From assembly GCF_040786285.1 (NCBI RefSeq), contig NZ_JBFMKQ010000004.1:248001-312000 (forward strand): DNA of 64,000 nt, read 5' to 3'. Positions 52,432-62,323 of the stretch are shown piece by piece. The notes under the pieces were generated by a model. That model had not been told where the DNA came from, made no database searches, and saw nothing but the letters and a program-made list of their open reading frames with translations. The DNA comes from Aquimarina sp040786285 (GTDB lineage: Bacteria; Bacteroidota; Bacteroidia; Flavobacteriales; Flavobacteriaceae). The first letter of the stretch is position 1. Every line of letters starts with the position of its first letter. Made by a program: the position numbers and the translations under genes.

Positions 52432-53430
52432 ATGAAAACCCCTACATTCTACATTTTTGCTTTATGCCTTGTATTTGTTTTTACAGTTTCGTGTTCATCA
52501 GATGATTCTGAAAATTCTTCTGGTAACCCTCAGGTTGTAACTACAGACCTCTCTGGTGCAGAGAATATTCAATTATTTCCGGCAGATCATCCATTAAATA
52601 TGGATATTTCTGCACAGACAGTTGACCCTAATTCTGATTTAATTTTGAATAATATAGGTCTTAACGAAAGTCTATTTGCAGATTTTGGTAGCGGTTTGTA
52701 TGAAGGTTCACCAATAGGTATACCCTATGTTGTTGTAGACGGAAGCCAGCCACGTGTACCCATACTATTTAGGGCTAATAATTACGACGGTGATTATGGG
52801 GATGAAAGTGATCCAGGGCCATTTCCTATTCCTTTAAATGCTCCAATAGAAGGAAATGGAGGAGGAGATAGCCATATAATCTCTGTAGATATAGAGAATA
52901 AAATGTTGTATGAATTGTATAACGCATCACTGGCAGGATTGGGATTCGAGGCTTCGTCTGCGGCAGTTTTTAATTTAAACACAATTGTATATAGACCCGA
53001 CGGTTGGACATCTGCAGACGCGGCAGGATTACCTATATTCCCATTGTTGGTTCGTTATCCGGAAATAGAAAAAGGAGAGATAGATCACCCTATTCGATTT
53101 ACTATCACTCGATCAAAAATATATGAAGGGTATATATTACCTGCACGACATTTAGTTTCTGGCGAAACCAGAGACGAGCTACTTCCTTTTGGTGGTAGAC
53201 TAAGACTCAAAGCTGATTATGACATAAGTAGTTTCTCAGATACAAATCAAATTATTTTAAGAGCAATGAAAAAATATGGGCTAATATTGGCCGATGTAGG
53301 TTCGGATATGTTTATAAGTGGCGCTCCTAATGATAATTGGGATAACGATGATCTAAGAAATTTACGACAAGTAACACTGGATAATTTTGAAGTCATTGAG
53401 CTGGGAGAGATAACTACCAGAACAAATTGA
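52432..53430 (+). CDS. Lipoprotein of unknown function
   Basis: The ATG at 52432 directly opens a lipoprotein signal (MKTPTFYIFALCL...TVSC, Cys21, then SSDDS), so I prefer it to the in-frame ATG at 52393. The 332-residue product has no family I recognise. After an acidic linker it is beta-rich with many Pro/Gly turns, and the Cys-SSDDS start suggests cell-surface display. It stands alone. Confidence 0.75.
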   Translation: MKTPTFYIFALCLVFVFTVSCSSDDSENSSGNPQVVTTDLSGAENIQLFPADHPLNMDISAQTVDPNSDLILNNIGLNESLFADFGSGLYEGSPIGIPYVVVDGSQPRVPILFRANNYDGDYGDESDPGPFPIPLNAPIEGNGGGDSHIISVDIENKMLYELYNASLAGLGFEASSAAVFNLNTIVYRPDGWTSADAAGLPIFPLLVRYPEIEKGEIDHPIRFTITRSKIYEGYILPARHLVSGETRDELLPFGGRLRLKADYDISSFSDTNQIILRAMKKYGLILADVGSDMFISGAPNDNWDNDDLRNLRQVTLDNFEVIELGEITTRTN

Positions 53431-53454
53431 TCTAAAAGTATGTAGAGTATGAAG

Positions 53455-53652
53455 TTATGAAAATAACTCATGGTCTAACTTTTTGGTTTTAATTTGGGTC
53501 TTATCTTCTTGAGACTCTACAAGCTCTATATTATTATCCTGGTTAAATTTTCCTGCCTTTTTTTGAAAAAGAAAAGGTACAGGAACTAAACAGGCAATCA
53601 TAATAAATAGGATCAAGGCAAATCTCCTCAATATTTTTTTGAATCTTTTCAT
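53455..53652 (-). CDS. Small single-span membrane protein
   Basis: A 65-residue frame with a basic start (MKRFKKILRR), one hydrophobic segment (about 11-30, ALILFIMIACLVPVPF) and a polar, charged C-terminus. This layout is typical of real small envelope proteins and less of chance frames. No family is recognised. Confidence 0.5.
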   Translation of the reverse strand: MKRFKKILRRFALILFIMIACLVPVPFLFQKKAGKFNQDNNIELVESQEDKTQIKTKKLDHELFS

Positions 53653-53745
53653 GTTGTAAATTGATGATAGATGTCATCATCTTTAGGTAAAGATGTGAAC
53701 GTTTAGAATACACTAAATTGATTTTACATAATGTATAACAGGTGG

Positions 53746-54105
53746 TTATACTACTTGAAAAGAACCTTCTTCGTCTGGATACGAGATGGTAAAGATTAAT
53801 CTGTCTAGAAAGCAAACAGTGAATAGGGAGGTGTTGACTTTTGTTTTTGCACGTTGCGTATGAAGCAGTGTTAATTCGTTATTTTTTATATGAAAAAAAC
53901 AGCAATCAATATGTAGTACCTGTCTTTTTTGATAACAAACAGTTGTAGATGATCGTTCCTTAGGTTGGATGATTAGTTCAGAAGTGATTTGTCTAGCTTC
54001 TGGCGATACATAATTAGAAAACCCTCCTAAACTGAATAAAATGGTAATGATAAAAAACCATTTTGTGATCGAATGATGGTGATATGTAACAGCGTAATTT
54101 TTCAT
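53746..54105 (-). CDS. Unknown 119-residue membrane-anchored protein
   Basis: Started at the ATG at 54105 (MKNYAVTYHHHS); a longer frame to 54180 adds 25 residues without support. One hydrophobic segment (about 16-35, WFFIITILFSLGGF) is followed by a soluble part with several Cys and His. No family is recognised, and the gene may be marginal. It is divergent from prfA. Confidence 0.45.
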   Translation of the reverse strand: MKNYAVTYHHHSITKWFFIITILFSLGGFSNYVSPEARQITSELIIQPKERSSTTVCYQKRQVLHIDCCFFHIKNNELTLLHTQRAKTKVNTSLFTVCFLDRLIFTISYPDEEGSFQVV

Positions 54106-54187
54106 ATCTATTCCAAAAATACGTTTTTTATGATAGAAAAGCATATTTAGAACACTAAGAAGATGTCGGCTTTTGTGCAAAAAACCT

Positions 54188-54195
54188 TACTTTTG
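54188..54195 (+). promoter_or_regulatory. Putative -7 box of prfA
   Basis: TACTTTTG matches TAnnTTTG, 27 bp before the prfA start. No -33 TTG lies at normal spacing. Confidence 0.4.
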
Positions 54196-54222
54196 TAACT
54201 TCCACAGTTAGGATAGATAATT

Positions 54223-55299
54223 ATGATTGATAAATTAAATATTGTAAAGCAACGATTTGATGAGATAAGTGATTTGATCATTCAACCTGATATTATTGCT
54301 GATCAAAAAAGATATATAAAGCTCAATAAAGAGTATAAAGATTTCAAAGCCATAATGGATAAAAGAGATATCTATATAGAGCTAACGAATAATATCAAAG
54401 AGGCAGAAGAAATAATCGAGGATGGAAGTGATGCCGAAATGGTAGAGATGGCCAAAATGCAGTTGGAAGAAGCTAAAGAAGAGTTGCCAGCTCTCGAAGA
54501 AGAAATACGCTTTATGTTAGTGCCTAAGGATCCAGAGGATGCAAAAAATTGTGTGGTAGAGATCCGAGCAGGAACGGGTGGTGATGAAGCGAGTATTTTT
54601 GCAGGAGACTTGTTTAGAATGTATACTAAATATTGCGAAGGAAAAGGTTGGAGTACTAGTGTGGTTGATCTTAATGAAGGTACCAGTGGCGGTTATAAAG
54701 AAATTATTTTTGAAGTCAATGGTGAGGATGCTTACGGAACAATGAAATTCGAAGCAGGGGTACATCGCGTACAACGTGTACCTCAGACCGAAACTCAAGG
54801 CCGTGTACATACTAGTGCTGCTACAGTAATGGTGCTTCCTGAAGCTGAAGAATTTGATGTAGAATTAGATATGCAGGAGGTACGTATCGAGCGTACTACA
54901 TCTACAGGCCCTGGAGGTCAATCTGTAAATACGACCTATTCGGCAATTAAATTACATCACGAACCAACAGGAATGATTGTAAGCTGCCAGGATCAAAAAT
55001 CTTCGCATAAAAACCTGGAGAAAGCTTTAAAAGTACTACGTTCGAGATTATATGAGATGGAGCTGGCTAAAAAACAAGCCGCAGATTCTGAAAAACGTAA
55101 AAGTATGGTGTCTTCTGGTGATCGATCGGCAAAGATTAGAACCTACAACTATCCGCAAGGCCGGGTAACAGATCATAGAATTGGATTAACATTATATGAT
55201 TTGGGTAATATTATTGATGGAGATATTCAAAAAATCATCGATGAGCTTCAGCTAGTTGAAAATACAGAAAAACTTAAAGAATCTAACGAAGTGTTTTAG
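54223..55299 (+). CDS. prfA: Peptide chain release factor 1
   Basis: Releases finished proteins at UAA and UAG stop codons. The 358-residue protein has the catalytic GGQ at 231-233 (GPGGQSVNTT) and the RF1 stop-reading motif in the form PQT (187-189, RVPQTETQGR). The N-terminal helical domain and full length are normal. No frameshift site is present, as expected for RF1. It is transcribed alone and ends at a clear terminator. Confidence 0.96.
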   Translation: MIDKLNIVKQRFDEISDLIIQPDIIADQKRYIKLNKEYKDFKAIMDKRDIYIELTNNIKEAEEIIEDGSDAEMVEMAKMQLEEAKEELPALEEEIRFMLVPKDPEDAKNCVVEIRAGTGGDEASIFAGDLFRMYTKYCEGKGWSTSVVDLNEGTSGGYKEIIFEVNGEDAYGTMKFEAGVHRVQRVPQTETQGRVHTSAATVMVLPEAEEFDVELDMQEVRIERTTSTGPGGQSVNTTYSAIKLHHEPTGMIVSCQDQKSSHKNLEKALKVLRSRLYEMELAKKQAADSEKRKSMVSSGDRSAKIRTYNYPQGRVTDHRIGLTLYDLGNIIDGDIQKIIDELQLVENTEKLKESNEVF

Positions 55300-55320
55300 C
55301 TTCTATAAGAGAATGATTAT

Positions 55321-55352
55321 AAAAAAACCGATTCAAAACGAATCGGTTTTTT
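55321..55352 (+). terminator. Terminator between prfA and lgt
   Basis: AAACCGATTC, loop AAAAC, GAATCGGTTT (55325-55349) with A-run and T-run flanks, so it can serve both converging genes. Confidence 0.85.
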
Positions 55353-55365
55353 TATATAGAAATTT

Positions 55366-56298
55366 TTAATTTACTTCTTTTTTCTTCAGCGATCGTATTA
55401 TAAAGAATAATCCAGCCAGTATAAAAGGAACACTTAGCCATTGACCTGTGGATAATACATCTCCCAGAGAATCTTCAAATCCTCCCTGGCTTTTTTTAAC
55501 GAATTCAACGATAAATCGTACGGTCCATAATAAAACTAGAAAAGCTCCAAAAAGAAAGCCTGGATTATTGCGTTTGTCTGTTTTCCAATAGAGTAACCAA
55601 AGGATGGCTGCAACAAAAACATATCCAAAAGCTTCATATAATTGTGCAGGATGACGATAAGGAATTGCTTCTAAGGTGTCTGTGAATTTTGGATCATTTA
55701 CTATAGCAGAGTATGCATCATTAATATTTTTAATTCCAGTTTCTTTTACAGCTTCAGATTTTCTTAATCCATCTCTAACGAATTTAACTCCAAAAGCCGA
55801 ATCTCCAGATGGATTACCTATAATTTCAGAATTAAAGAAGTTGCCTAAACGTACAAATATGGCCCCAAAAGCAACAGGGATAACTATTCGATCTAGAATC
55901 CATAATATATGTTTCTGAATTATATTTTTTGAATAATAATACATGGCGATAATGATCCCAATAGCAGCTCCGTGGCTAGCTAATCCTTGGAAACCAATAA
56001 ATTCGAATGTTGGTTTAAACCTAAAAGGTAATATAATCTCTAAAAGATTGTTTTTGTAATAATCCCAATCATAAAAGAAAACATGCCCTAAACGTGCACC
56101 GATTAAAGTAGCTACTACTGCATAAATGAAAATTGAATCTAATTTCTCTATGGATATGTTCTCACGGATATAGATTTTTTTCATTAAGTACCATCCTAAA
56201 GAGAAGGCAACAACAAACATTAAACTATAAAATCGTATTATAAAAAAGCCAAGGTCTATTCCTTCAACGGGGTTCCAGATAATTTTTGAGAATATCAT
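55366..56298 (-). CDS. lgt: Prolipoprotein diacylglyceryl transferase
   Basis: Transfers diacylglycerol to the lipobox Cys of prolipoproteins, the first step for the many lipoproteins in this window. The 310-residue inner-membrane protein has seven segments and the signature RLGNFFNSEIIGNP plus RHPAQLYEAFGY. An insertion of about 25 residues after the signature is common in Bacteroidota. It is the last gene of the folE-cysS-yidD-lgt run, 120 bp behind yidD. Confidence 0.95.
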   Translation of the reverse strand: MIFSKIIWNPVEGIDLGFFIIRFYSLMFVVAFSLGWYLMKKIYIRENISIEKLDSIFIYAVVATLIGARLGHVFFYDWDYYKNNLLEIILPFRFKPTFEFIGFQGLASHGAAIGIIIAMYYYSKNIIQKHILWILDRIVIPVAFGAIFVRLGNFFNSEIIGNPSGDSAFGVKFVRDGLRKSEAVKETGIKNINDAYSAIVNDPKFTDTLEAIPYRHPAQLYEAFGYVFVAAILWLLYWKTDKRNNPGFLFGAFLVLLWTVRFIVEFVKKSQGGFEDSLGDVLSTGQWLSVPFILAGLFFIIRSLKKKEVN

Positions 56299-56418
56299 GT
56301 ATGTGTTTATTTTTCGAGAGTAAATATAGGTATTTAAATGAGAAATGTATTAGGAATACTATAACGAGAAAATGAACAAATAATTTATTAAAATTACGAT
56401 TGTTGTTTTTTTATTAAG

Positions 56419-56685
56419 TCACTTTTTGGTCGAATCATTCTCTACTTCAGGTACAGGGTCATAACCACTGCCTCCCCATGGGTGACAACTAAAAATTCTT
56501 TTCACAGAAAGTTTACCTCCTTTAAACAGTCCATGTTTTCGCAAAGCCTCAATGGTATAATGAGAGCAAGTAGGTTGATATCGACAAGTCGCTGGGGTTA
56601 AGGGAGAGATCAAAATTTGGTATAGCCTTACAAAACCTATAAAAGGCGAAATCAGGATCTTTTTTATGCTAATTTTTGATGCCAA
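56419..56685 (-). CDS. yidD: Membrane protein insertion efficiency factor YidD
   Basis: An 88-residue membrane-associated helper of YidC-dependent insertion. The family core RLYQILISPLTPATCRYQPTCSHYTIEAL and FSCHPWGGSGYDPVPE is complete, with three conserved cysteines. It lies 12 bp behind cysS. Confidence 0.95.
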   Translation of the reverse strand: MASKISIKKILISPFIGFVRLYQILISPLTPATCRYQPTCSHYTIEALRKHGLFKGGKLSVKRIFSCHPWGGSGYDPVPEVENDSTKK

Positions 56686-56697
56686 TTCTGTTTGCTC

Positions 56698-58194
56698 TTA
56701 GTGTAAAGAAAAACTAGTGCCTTCTCGACCATCTTTTAACTGAATTCCTATTTCTTGAAGCTCATCTCTGATTTTATCACTGGTCGCAAAATCTTTATTC
56801 GCTCTTGCTTCGGTTCTTAGTTTAATAAGTAATTCTACTGTGCCAGAAAGCTTATCATTAATATCAGAAGAGGTTTCATGAATATTAACTAACCCTAAAA
56901 CATCAAAAACAAATTCATTCATGGTTTTACGAAGTAATTCCAAGTCTTGCTTTGATATTGTAGCTTTTTCTTCTTTAATAGTGTTAATAAACTTAACGGC
57001 ATCAAACAAATTGGCGATCAATATCGGACTATTAAAGTCATCATTCATGGCGTCATAACAAGCCGTTATCCATGCGTTAACATCAAATCCTTCAGTGTTC
57101 TTACTTGTCTTTAACCCTTCAATGGTTTGTACAGCATCCATTAGTCTATGAAATCCTTTTTCTGAGGCTTCTAAAGCATCATTAGAAAAATCCAAAATAC
57201 TTCTATAATGAGCTTGCATCATAAAAAACCGAACAATGCTGGCATCAAAAGGTTTGCCTAAGAAATCGTTATTTCCAGAGAATAATTCTTCTGGAGATAT
57301 AGTGTTTCCTGTAGATTTAGACATTTTTTTACCATTAAGCGTGAGCATATTGGCATGCATCCAATAGTTTACCGGTGTTTGTCCGCAGGCAGCTTCACCT
57401 TGTGCAATTTCACACTCATGATGAGGGAATTTTAAATCCATTCCGCCTCCATGAATATCAAAACGTTCTCCAAGATATTTAGTACTCATTACAGTACATT
57501 CTAAATGCCAACCAGGGAAACCATCGCTCCAAGGTGAGGGCCACCTCATAATATGTTGTGGTTCTGCTCTTTTCCATAATGCAAAATCCTGAGGGTTTTT
57601 CTTATCACTTTGAGCAGATAACTCACGGGTATTGGCAATCATATCTTCTAGATTGCGGCCACTTAATTTTCCGTAATGATTAGTTTCATTAAACTTTTGT
57701 ACATCAAAATATACAGAACCATTAGAGATGTATGCAAAACCATTATCGATAATAGTTTTGATGATTTCAATCTGTTCTACAATATGCCCGGTTGCTGTAG
57801 GTTCTATGCTAGGAGAAATCGAATTAAATCTAGACATTACATTATGAAAATCCAGCGTATATCGCTGTACAATTTCCATAGGTTCTAACTGTTCTAAACG
57901 AGCTTTTTTAGCTACTTTGTCTTCACCTTCATCTGCATCATTTTCTAAATGCCCAGCATCAGTTATGTTTCTAACATAGCGCACCTTGTAGTCCAAATGT
58001 TTTAGGTATCTATACACCAGATCAAAAGAAATAAACGTACGACAGTTTCCTAGGTGTACATTACTATAAACCGTTGGACCACATACATACATGCCTATAT
58101 TACCTTCGGTAATAGGTTTGAATGTTTCTTTTTGTCCTGAAATAGAATTGTAAATTTTCAATTCCTGAATTTTGTACAATGGAGTTACCGCCAT
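56698..58194 (-). CDS. cysS: Cysteine--tRNA ligase
   Basis: Charges tRNA-Cys. The 498-residue class I synthetase has the HIGH motif as HLGN (47-50, in CGPTVYSNVHLGN), the zinc site with Cys38 and later HHECEIAQ, and the KMSKS loop (NGKKMSKSTGN). The length is normal. It lies 37 bp behind folE and probably shares its transcript. Confidence 0.96.
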   Translation of the reverse strand: MAVTPLYKIQELKIYNSISGQKETFKPITEGNIGMYVCGPTVYSNVHLGNCRTFISFDLVYRYLKHLDYKVRYVRNITDAGHLENDADEGEDKVAKKARLEQLEPMEIVQRYTLDFHNVMSRFNSISPSIEPTATGHIVEQIEIIKTIIDNGFAYISNGSVYFDVQKFNETNHYGKLSGRNLEDMIANTRELSAQSDKKNPQDFALWKRAEPQHIMRWPSPWSDGFPGWHLECTVMSTKYLGERFDIHGGGMDLKFPHHECEIAQGEAACGQTPVNYWMHANMLTLNGKKMSKSTGNTISPEELFSGNNDFLGKPFDASIVRFFMMQAHYRSILDFSNDALEASEKGFHRLMDAVQTIEGLKTSKNTEGFDVNAWITACYDAMNDDFNSPILIANLFDAVKFINTIKEEKATISKQDLELLRKTMNEFVFDVLGLVNIHETSSDINDKLSGTVELLIKLRTEARANKDFATSDKIRDELQEIGIQLKDGREGTSFSLH

Positions 58195-58231
58195 AATCTA
58201 ATGTAATGCTAATAATTATAGTTGAATAAAA

Positions 58232-58909
58232 TTAAAAGGTAGTATCTAACTTAATGTAATCTAAGAATTCTCTTCTTACAGCATCTTCTTTAAATTTACC
58301 ACCAAATTCACTGGTTACAGTACTGCTTTCGATATCACGAATCCCTCTTGAATTAACACATAAATGCTTAGCGTCAATAACACAAGCAACATCCTTGGTT
58401 CCGAGTACTATTTGTAAATCCTGTACTATTTGCATAGTTAAACGTTCTTGTACCTGGGGACGCTTGGCATAATAATCCACAATACGGTTCATTTTGGATA
58501 GTCCTACCACAGTGCCGTTAGAAATATAAGCAACATGCGCTCGTCCAACAATCGGTAGTAGGTGATGTTCACAGGTTGAGTATACTGTTATATTTTTTTC
58601 TACTAGCATTTCACCATATTTATAGTGATTGCTAAATGTAGAGGCATCTGGTTTTCTTTGAGGATGAAGTCCAGAAAAAATTTCATTTACAAACATTTTT
58701 GCTACTCGTTGTGGGGTACCTTTGAGACTATCATCGGTTAAGTCTAATCCCAGAGTTTCCATAATATGTCTAACATCTTCTTTAATCAGAGCAATTTTTT
58801 CTTTGTCACTAAGTTTAAAGGCATCTTCTCTAAGAGGAGTGGTAGCGCTAGTAGCTACATGATTATCACCTAGCGCTTCAATAGCTTCAAGGGCCTTGTC
58901 AATTTTCAC
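58232..58909 (-). CDS. folE: GTP cyclohydrolase I
   Basis: Makes 7,8-dihydroneopterin triphosphate from GTP for folate synthesis. The 225-residue enzyme has the zinc site CEHHLLP (113-119) and a second Cys in AKHLCVNSRG, with GRAHVAYI between them. It is the zinc-dependent type IA form. It leads the run of minus-strand housekeeping genes. Confidence 0.95.
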   Translation of the reverse strand: MKIDKALEAIEALGDNHVATSATTPLREDAFKLSDKEKIALIKEDVRHIMETLGLDLTDDSLKGTPQRVAKMFVNEIFSGLHPQRKPDASTFSNHYKYGEMLVEKNITVYSTCEHHLLPIVGRAHVAYISNGTVVGLSKMNRIVDYYAKRPQVQERLTMQIVQDLQIVLGTKDVACVIDAKHLCVNSRGIRDIESSTVTSEFGGKFKEDAVRREFLDYIKLDTTF

Positions 58910-58997
58910 ACTTCAATTTTTTATAATTTACTAATAATCCCAACAGGGGGCACATAAAAAAGAGTAATCTTTATGAGTACTCCGATAATATGGTTTG

Positions 58998-59005
58998 CAA
59001 AGATA
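58998..59005 (-). promoter_or_regulatory. Putative -7 box of folE
   Basis: The minus strand reads TATCTTTG, a common form of the Bacteroidota -7 box, about 89 bp before the folE start. Confidence 0.4.
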
Positions 59006-59140
59006 CGATTTTGTTGTTTTACTTGGTAAAAGCTATGTTAAACAATTATATTTTACATATTTCTTAGAGAAGTTGTGTATATTTAAATCCCAAATGTGAC
59101 TATGATACAAGAAAAATATAGTTTTTAACGTTATATAAAA

Positions 59141-60643
59141 ATGACCAAAATATTATATCAAACCCTATTATGTATAGCAGTTATTCTTATTTGTAATACT
59201 ACTGTTAACGCCCAGGATGAAGATCTTGCATGTAGAACAGCTAATCCGTTTTGTTCTGATGCCTCTCAAGAATTAACGTTTCCTAATATAACAGGAGAAG
59301 ATATAAGTTTTCAAGGACTGGGATGTCTAAATACCACTCGTAATTCATCATGGTATTATATTCGTATAGATCAACCCGGAGAGTTGATTTTTGATATTCA
59401 ACAATGGATGGAGATTAATGTGAACAATACTTTGGATAGAGGAGAAAGGCAATTGGATGTTGATTTTATCGCATGGGGGCCTTTTAATACTTCATTTATA
59501 GATTGTGATATATTGGCTACTGGATGTGATAATAATGGAGATGGTGAAAACTTACGTCCAGAAGAGTGTGTTAATAACGTTGATGATCCGGATTATTATA
59601 CGCAAGGTATTCTTGGTATGGATAATACTAATATTGTAGATTGTAGTTATGCCAGGACTCCTGAAGATAATATTTTTATTGAAACATTTACTATTCCTAA
59701 TGCGCTATCTGGGGAATATTATATCATATTGATCACGAACTTTTCTGACGAGGCTGGTGTGATACAACTTCAGCAAACTAATCTTGGTGATCCAAATGCA
59801 GGGACAACAGACTGTAGTATTTTAGAGCCTGGTGTGGGTATGGATGTAGCTGTTTGTGGGCCGTCTGAGTTTCCGGTTACCATTGAGGGGCGTTTTCCAG
59901 ATGCGATAGCGTATCAATGGAGGAGAGCCGATTCGGGAACAACTAATTTCCAGAATATTCCTGATCCTGAAGGCGGGGTTCCGTTTTTAGAAGTAAATTC
60001 ACCAGGAGTGTATGAGTTAATTGGATATTCTGATACTGCTAGAACAGTAGAGGTGGGGAGAGATGATTTGGTAGTTTTAGATGTTTCTGATGCTGTAGTT
60101 TCTGTGTCGCATAGTATAGCCGAAGAATCTTTTGCGGGTGCTTACACCATTACTGCAGAAGTGACCGCTAATCCAGATGTTGAAGCAGCTGAATTTACTG
60201 ATTTTGAATATAGATTAGATAGAGATTTGGGCAATGGGTTTATTGTGTATAGAGAATTTCAATCTTCTCCTGTATTTAGTAATGTCCCACCAGGAGATTA
60301 TCGAATAACAGCTAGATATGCTAACTGCCCTGATAGTGAAAGAGAGTCAGAAATTTTTATGATTCTCGGGTATCCAAAATATTTTACTCCTAATGGAGAT
60401 GGTTTTCATGACACCTGGAGTCTTATTAATATAGAAGATCAACCCGATGCCTTGATTTATATATTTGATAGATATGGCAAGCTCCTAAAGCAACTACGTG
60501 CAGGTGGAGTAGGTTGGGATGGAACTTATAATGGTAGAAATATGCCTTCTTCAGATTATTGGTTTAGGGTAGAGTTTAATGAGCCCACAGATCCTAATAT
60601 GAGGCGAAGAGTTTTTGCAGGGAATTTTTCTTTGATACGATAG
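59141..60643 (+). CDS. Secreted surface protein with T9SS type B (gliding-motility) sorting domain
   Basis: A 500-residue protein with a signal peptide (about 1-25, TVNAQ). A Cys-containing N-terminal region (about 28-230, with WYYIRIDQPGELIFDIQQW) resembles modules found in other large flavobacterial adhesins. An Ig-like part follows and then the C-terminal T9SS type B/CHU_C domain (about 413-500, KYFTPNGDGFHDTW...IYIFDRYGKLLKQL). Type B cargo is often tied to SprF-like partners, none of which is next to it. Adhesion or gliding is possible, but the function is unknown. Confidence 0.85.
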   Translation: MTKILYQTLLCIAVILICNTTVNAQDEDLACRTANPFCSDASQELTFPNITGEDISFQGLGCLNTTRNSSWYYIRIDQPGELIFDIQQWMEINVNNTLDRGERQLDVDFIAWGPFNTSFIDCDILATGCDNNGDGENLRPEECVNNVDDPDYYTQGILGMDNTNIVDCSYARTPEDNIFIETFTIPNALSGEYYIILITNFSDEAGVIQLQQTNLGDPNAGTTDCSILEPGVGMDVAVCGPSEFPVTIEGRFPDAIAYQWRRADSGTTNFQNIPDPEGGVPFLEVNSPGVYELIGYSDTARTVEVGRDDLVVLDVSDAVVSVSHSIAEESFAGAYTITAEVTANPDVEAAEFTDFEYRLDRDLGNGFIVYREFQSSPVFSNVPPGDYRITARYANCPDSERESEIFMILGYPKYFTPNGDGFHDTWSLINIEDQPDALIYIFDRYGKLLKQLRAGGVGWDGTYNGRNMPSSDYWFRVEFNEPTDPNMRRRVFAGNFSLIR

Positions 60644-60650
60644 TAAAACA

Positions 60651-60694
60651 AAAAAGCGAAAGGCTGGTAAGTCATTACCAGCCTTTCGCTTTTT
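60651..60694. terminator. Long bidirectional terminator
   Basis: A perfect 20-bp stem (60651-60670 with 60675-60694, core GGCTGGTAA/TTACCAGCC) with loop GTCA and A/T runs at both ends serves the two converging surface-protein genes. Confidence 0.9.
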
Positions 60695-60715
60695 GAAATA
60701 GGGTTGTGTTACTTA

Positions 60716-62227
60716 TCAAAAACCCATGGCTAGGGTAAATGTAAAGTTATCTCTGTACGAATCTACCACAGCAAAATTGCTAAAGCCGGATGCAGGAAAA
60801 AATTCTTCTTCTCTCTGTTGCTCTGAATAATCATAAGCAACATCAAATTTAAATTTTCCGAAATTATACCCTGCTCCAACAGAGTATCCTGTTCTGTCTC
60901 CAAGAAACAAATCGTTCTTATAAGGGCTTTCTTCGTAGCTAAATCCACCTCTAAAACTCCATTGTCCATTTCTCCATTCTGTACCTAGATTTATGGCGGA
61001 AGCACCTTGTAAATTATTACTTATTTCTCTATTAACATCAGAAAAAACAGCACCTTGATCAGAACTCAGTTTGATAGATGAATAATCTTTATAAGAGTAA
61101 TCTAGGCTGATTAATCCTTGTTGACCAAATAAGAAAGCAATACTTCCTGTAGCTTTTAAAGGAGTGCGTAATCTGTATTCAGGAAAAATATTGACTACCC
61201 TTGGATCTATTATTTCTCTACCATCAACATTACTAAATGTTTCTAATCGTTGAGTTGTTTCTTCTTCGATATAATACCAAGTTGGTGTTTCAAAAGAAGC
61301 TCCTAAACGAACCATTTTGGATACTTTTGCAATTCCTCCTATTTGAGCCGAAAAACCTGCACCTGTTGTAGATAATCTATTGGTAAAAGTTACTTCGTTT
61401 ATAGTACTTCCTTGGTTGTTGTTTCTTTCATAAAATTGAGTGATCTTATCATAACTTATAAAATGAGAATTAAGATTGAAACCGACATAATAGTTTTGAT
61501 TGATTTGTGCACCTCCATTAAGTGTGAACTTACCATTTAACCCTCTATTTTCGATAAAAAATTCTTGGTCAAAAACACCTGAACCAATATTTGAGAAATA
61601 CAAGGTGTTATCTGGATCGTTAAGATCATTAGCTTCAATCAAAAATGATTCGTGGCCAAGAAAAGCTTGTTGAGTACTAAAACCTTCGGTTTCTCCTAAA
61701 AAAGAGTATAAATCATCAATATTTTCTCCAGATCTAAGGGTGATTAAGTCTAAAGGGACTCCTTGCGCTTCATTAAGAAAATAACTGTCTATAGAATTTG
61801 TACTTCTCCCAAAGGCAAATACTTCATCGGCATTATCTGCGGTTTGATCATATGCCAAGCCTAAAGAAAATTTATTAACTCCCTTAGAATCCTTATTGTA
61901 TTCATAAATAAAAACGGCTCCTAATTGATTGAAATTTAGATTGTTAGAGCTATTGTTGCTAAATCCATTAAAATAACTTGCGTCATTATCGATACTACTT
62001 GTCGAAAGTGTAACCGATCCATAAGATTCTAAAAAAACGGCAGATCCCGCTGGATTGATTTGTAAAGCAGATAAATCACCACCAAGAGCACCAAAGGCTC
62101 CACTCATAGATCTAAAACGAGCTGTACCCATGATGTTTTGTTGCGAGTATTGTAGTGCGTCTGTAATATCTTGAGCGTTCAAAAAAGACATAGACATGAC
62201 GCATATGAATAGAAATAGCTTTTTCAT
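60716..62227 (-). CDS. OmpP1/FadL/TodX-family outer-membrane transport protein
   Basis: A 503-residue beta-barrel protein with a signal peptide (about 1-18, FLNAQ). The N-terminal block GTARFRSMSGAFGALGGDLSALQINPAGSA is the hallmark of the FadL-like family, in which the N-terminus plugs the barrel. The protein ends in a terminal Phe (TLAMGF). FadL relatives take up hydrophobic compounds, but the substrate here is unknown. Flavobacterial T9SS proteins PorV and similar share the fold, yet their specific features are not evident. Confidence 0.85.
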   Translation of the reverse strand: MKKLFLFICVMSMSFLNAQDITDALQYSQQNIMGTARFRSMSGAFGALGGDLSALQINPAGSAVFLESYGSVTLSTSSIDNDASYFNGFSNNSSNNLNFNQLGAVFIYEYNKDSKGVNKFSLGLAYDQTADNADEVFAFGRSTNSIDSYFLNEAQGVPLDLITLRSGENIDDLYSFLGETEGFSTQQAFLGHESFLIEANDLNDPDNTLYFSNIGSGVFDQEFFIENRGLNGKFTLNGGAQINQNYYVGFNLNSHFISYDKITQFYERNNNQGSTINEVTFTNRLSTTGAGFSAQIGGIAKVSKMVRLGASFETPTWYYIEEETTQRLETFSNVDGREIIDPRVVNIFPEYRLRTPLKATGSIAFLFGQQGLISLDYSYKDYSSIKLSSDQGAVFSDVNREISNNLQGASAINLGTEWRNGQWSFRGGFSYEESPYKNDLFLGDRTGYSVGAGYNFGKFKFDVAYDYSEQQREEEFFPASGFSNFAVVDSYRDNFTFTLAMGF

Positions 62228-62323
62228 CTGTTTTTAAATTTTTAATTACAGAATATCTCAAAAATAACAAGATATTCGGGAAAGTTATCTGATAATGGTC
62301 AGGTTTAGATGTGTTCTATAGTT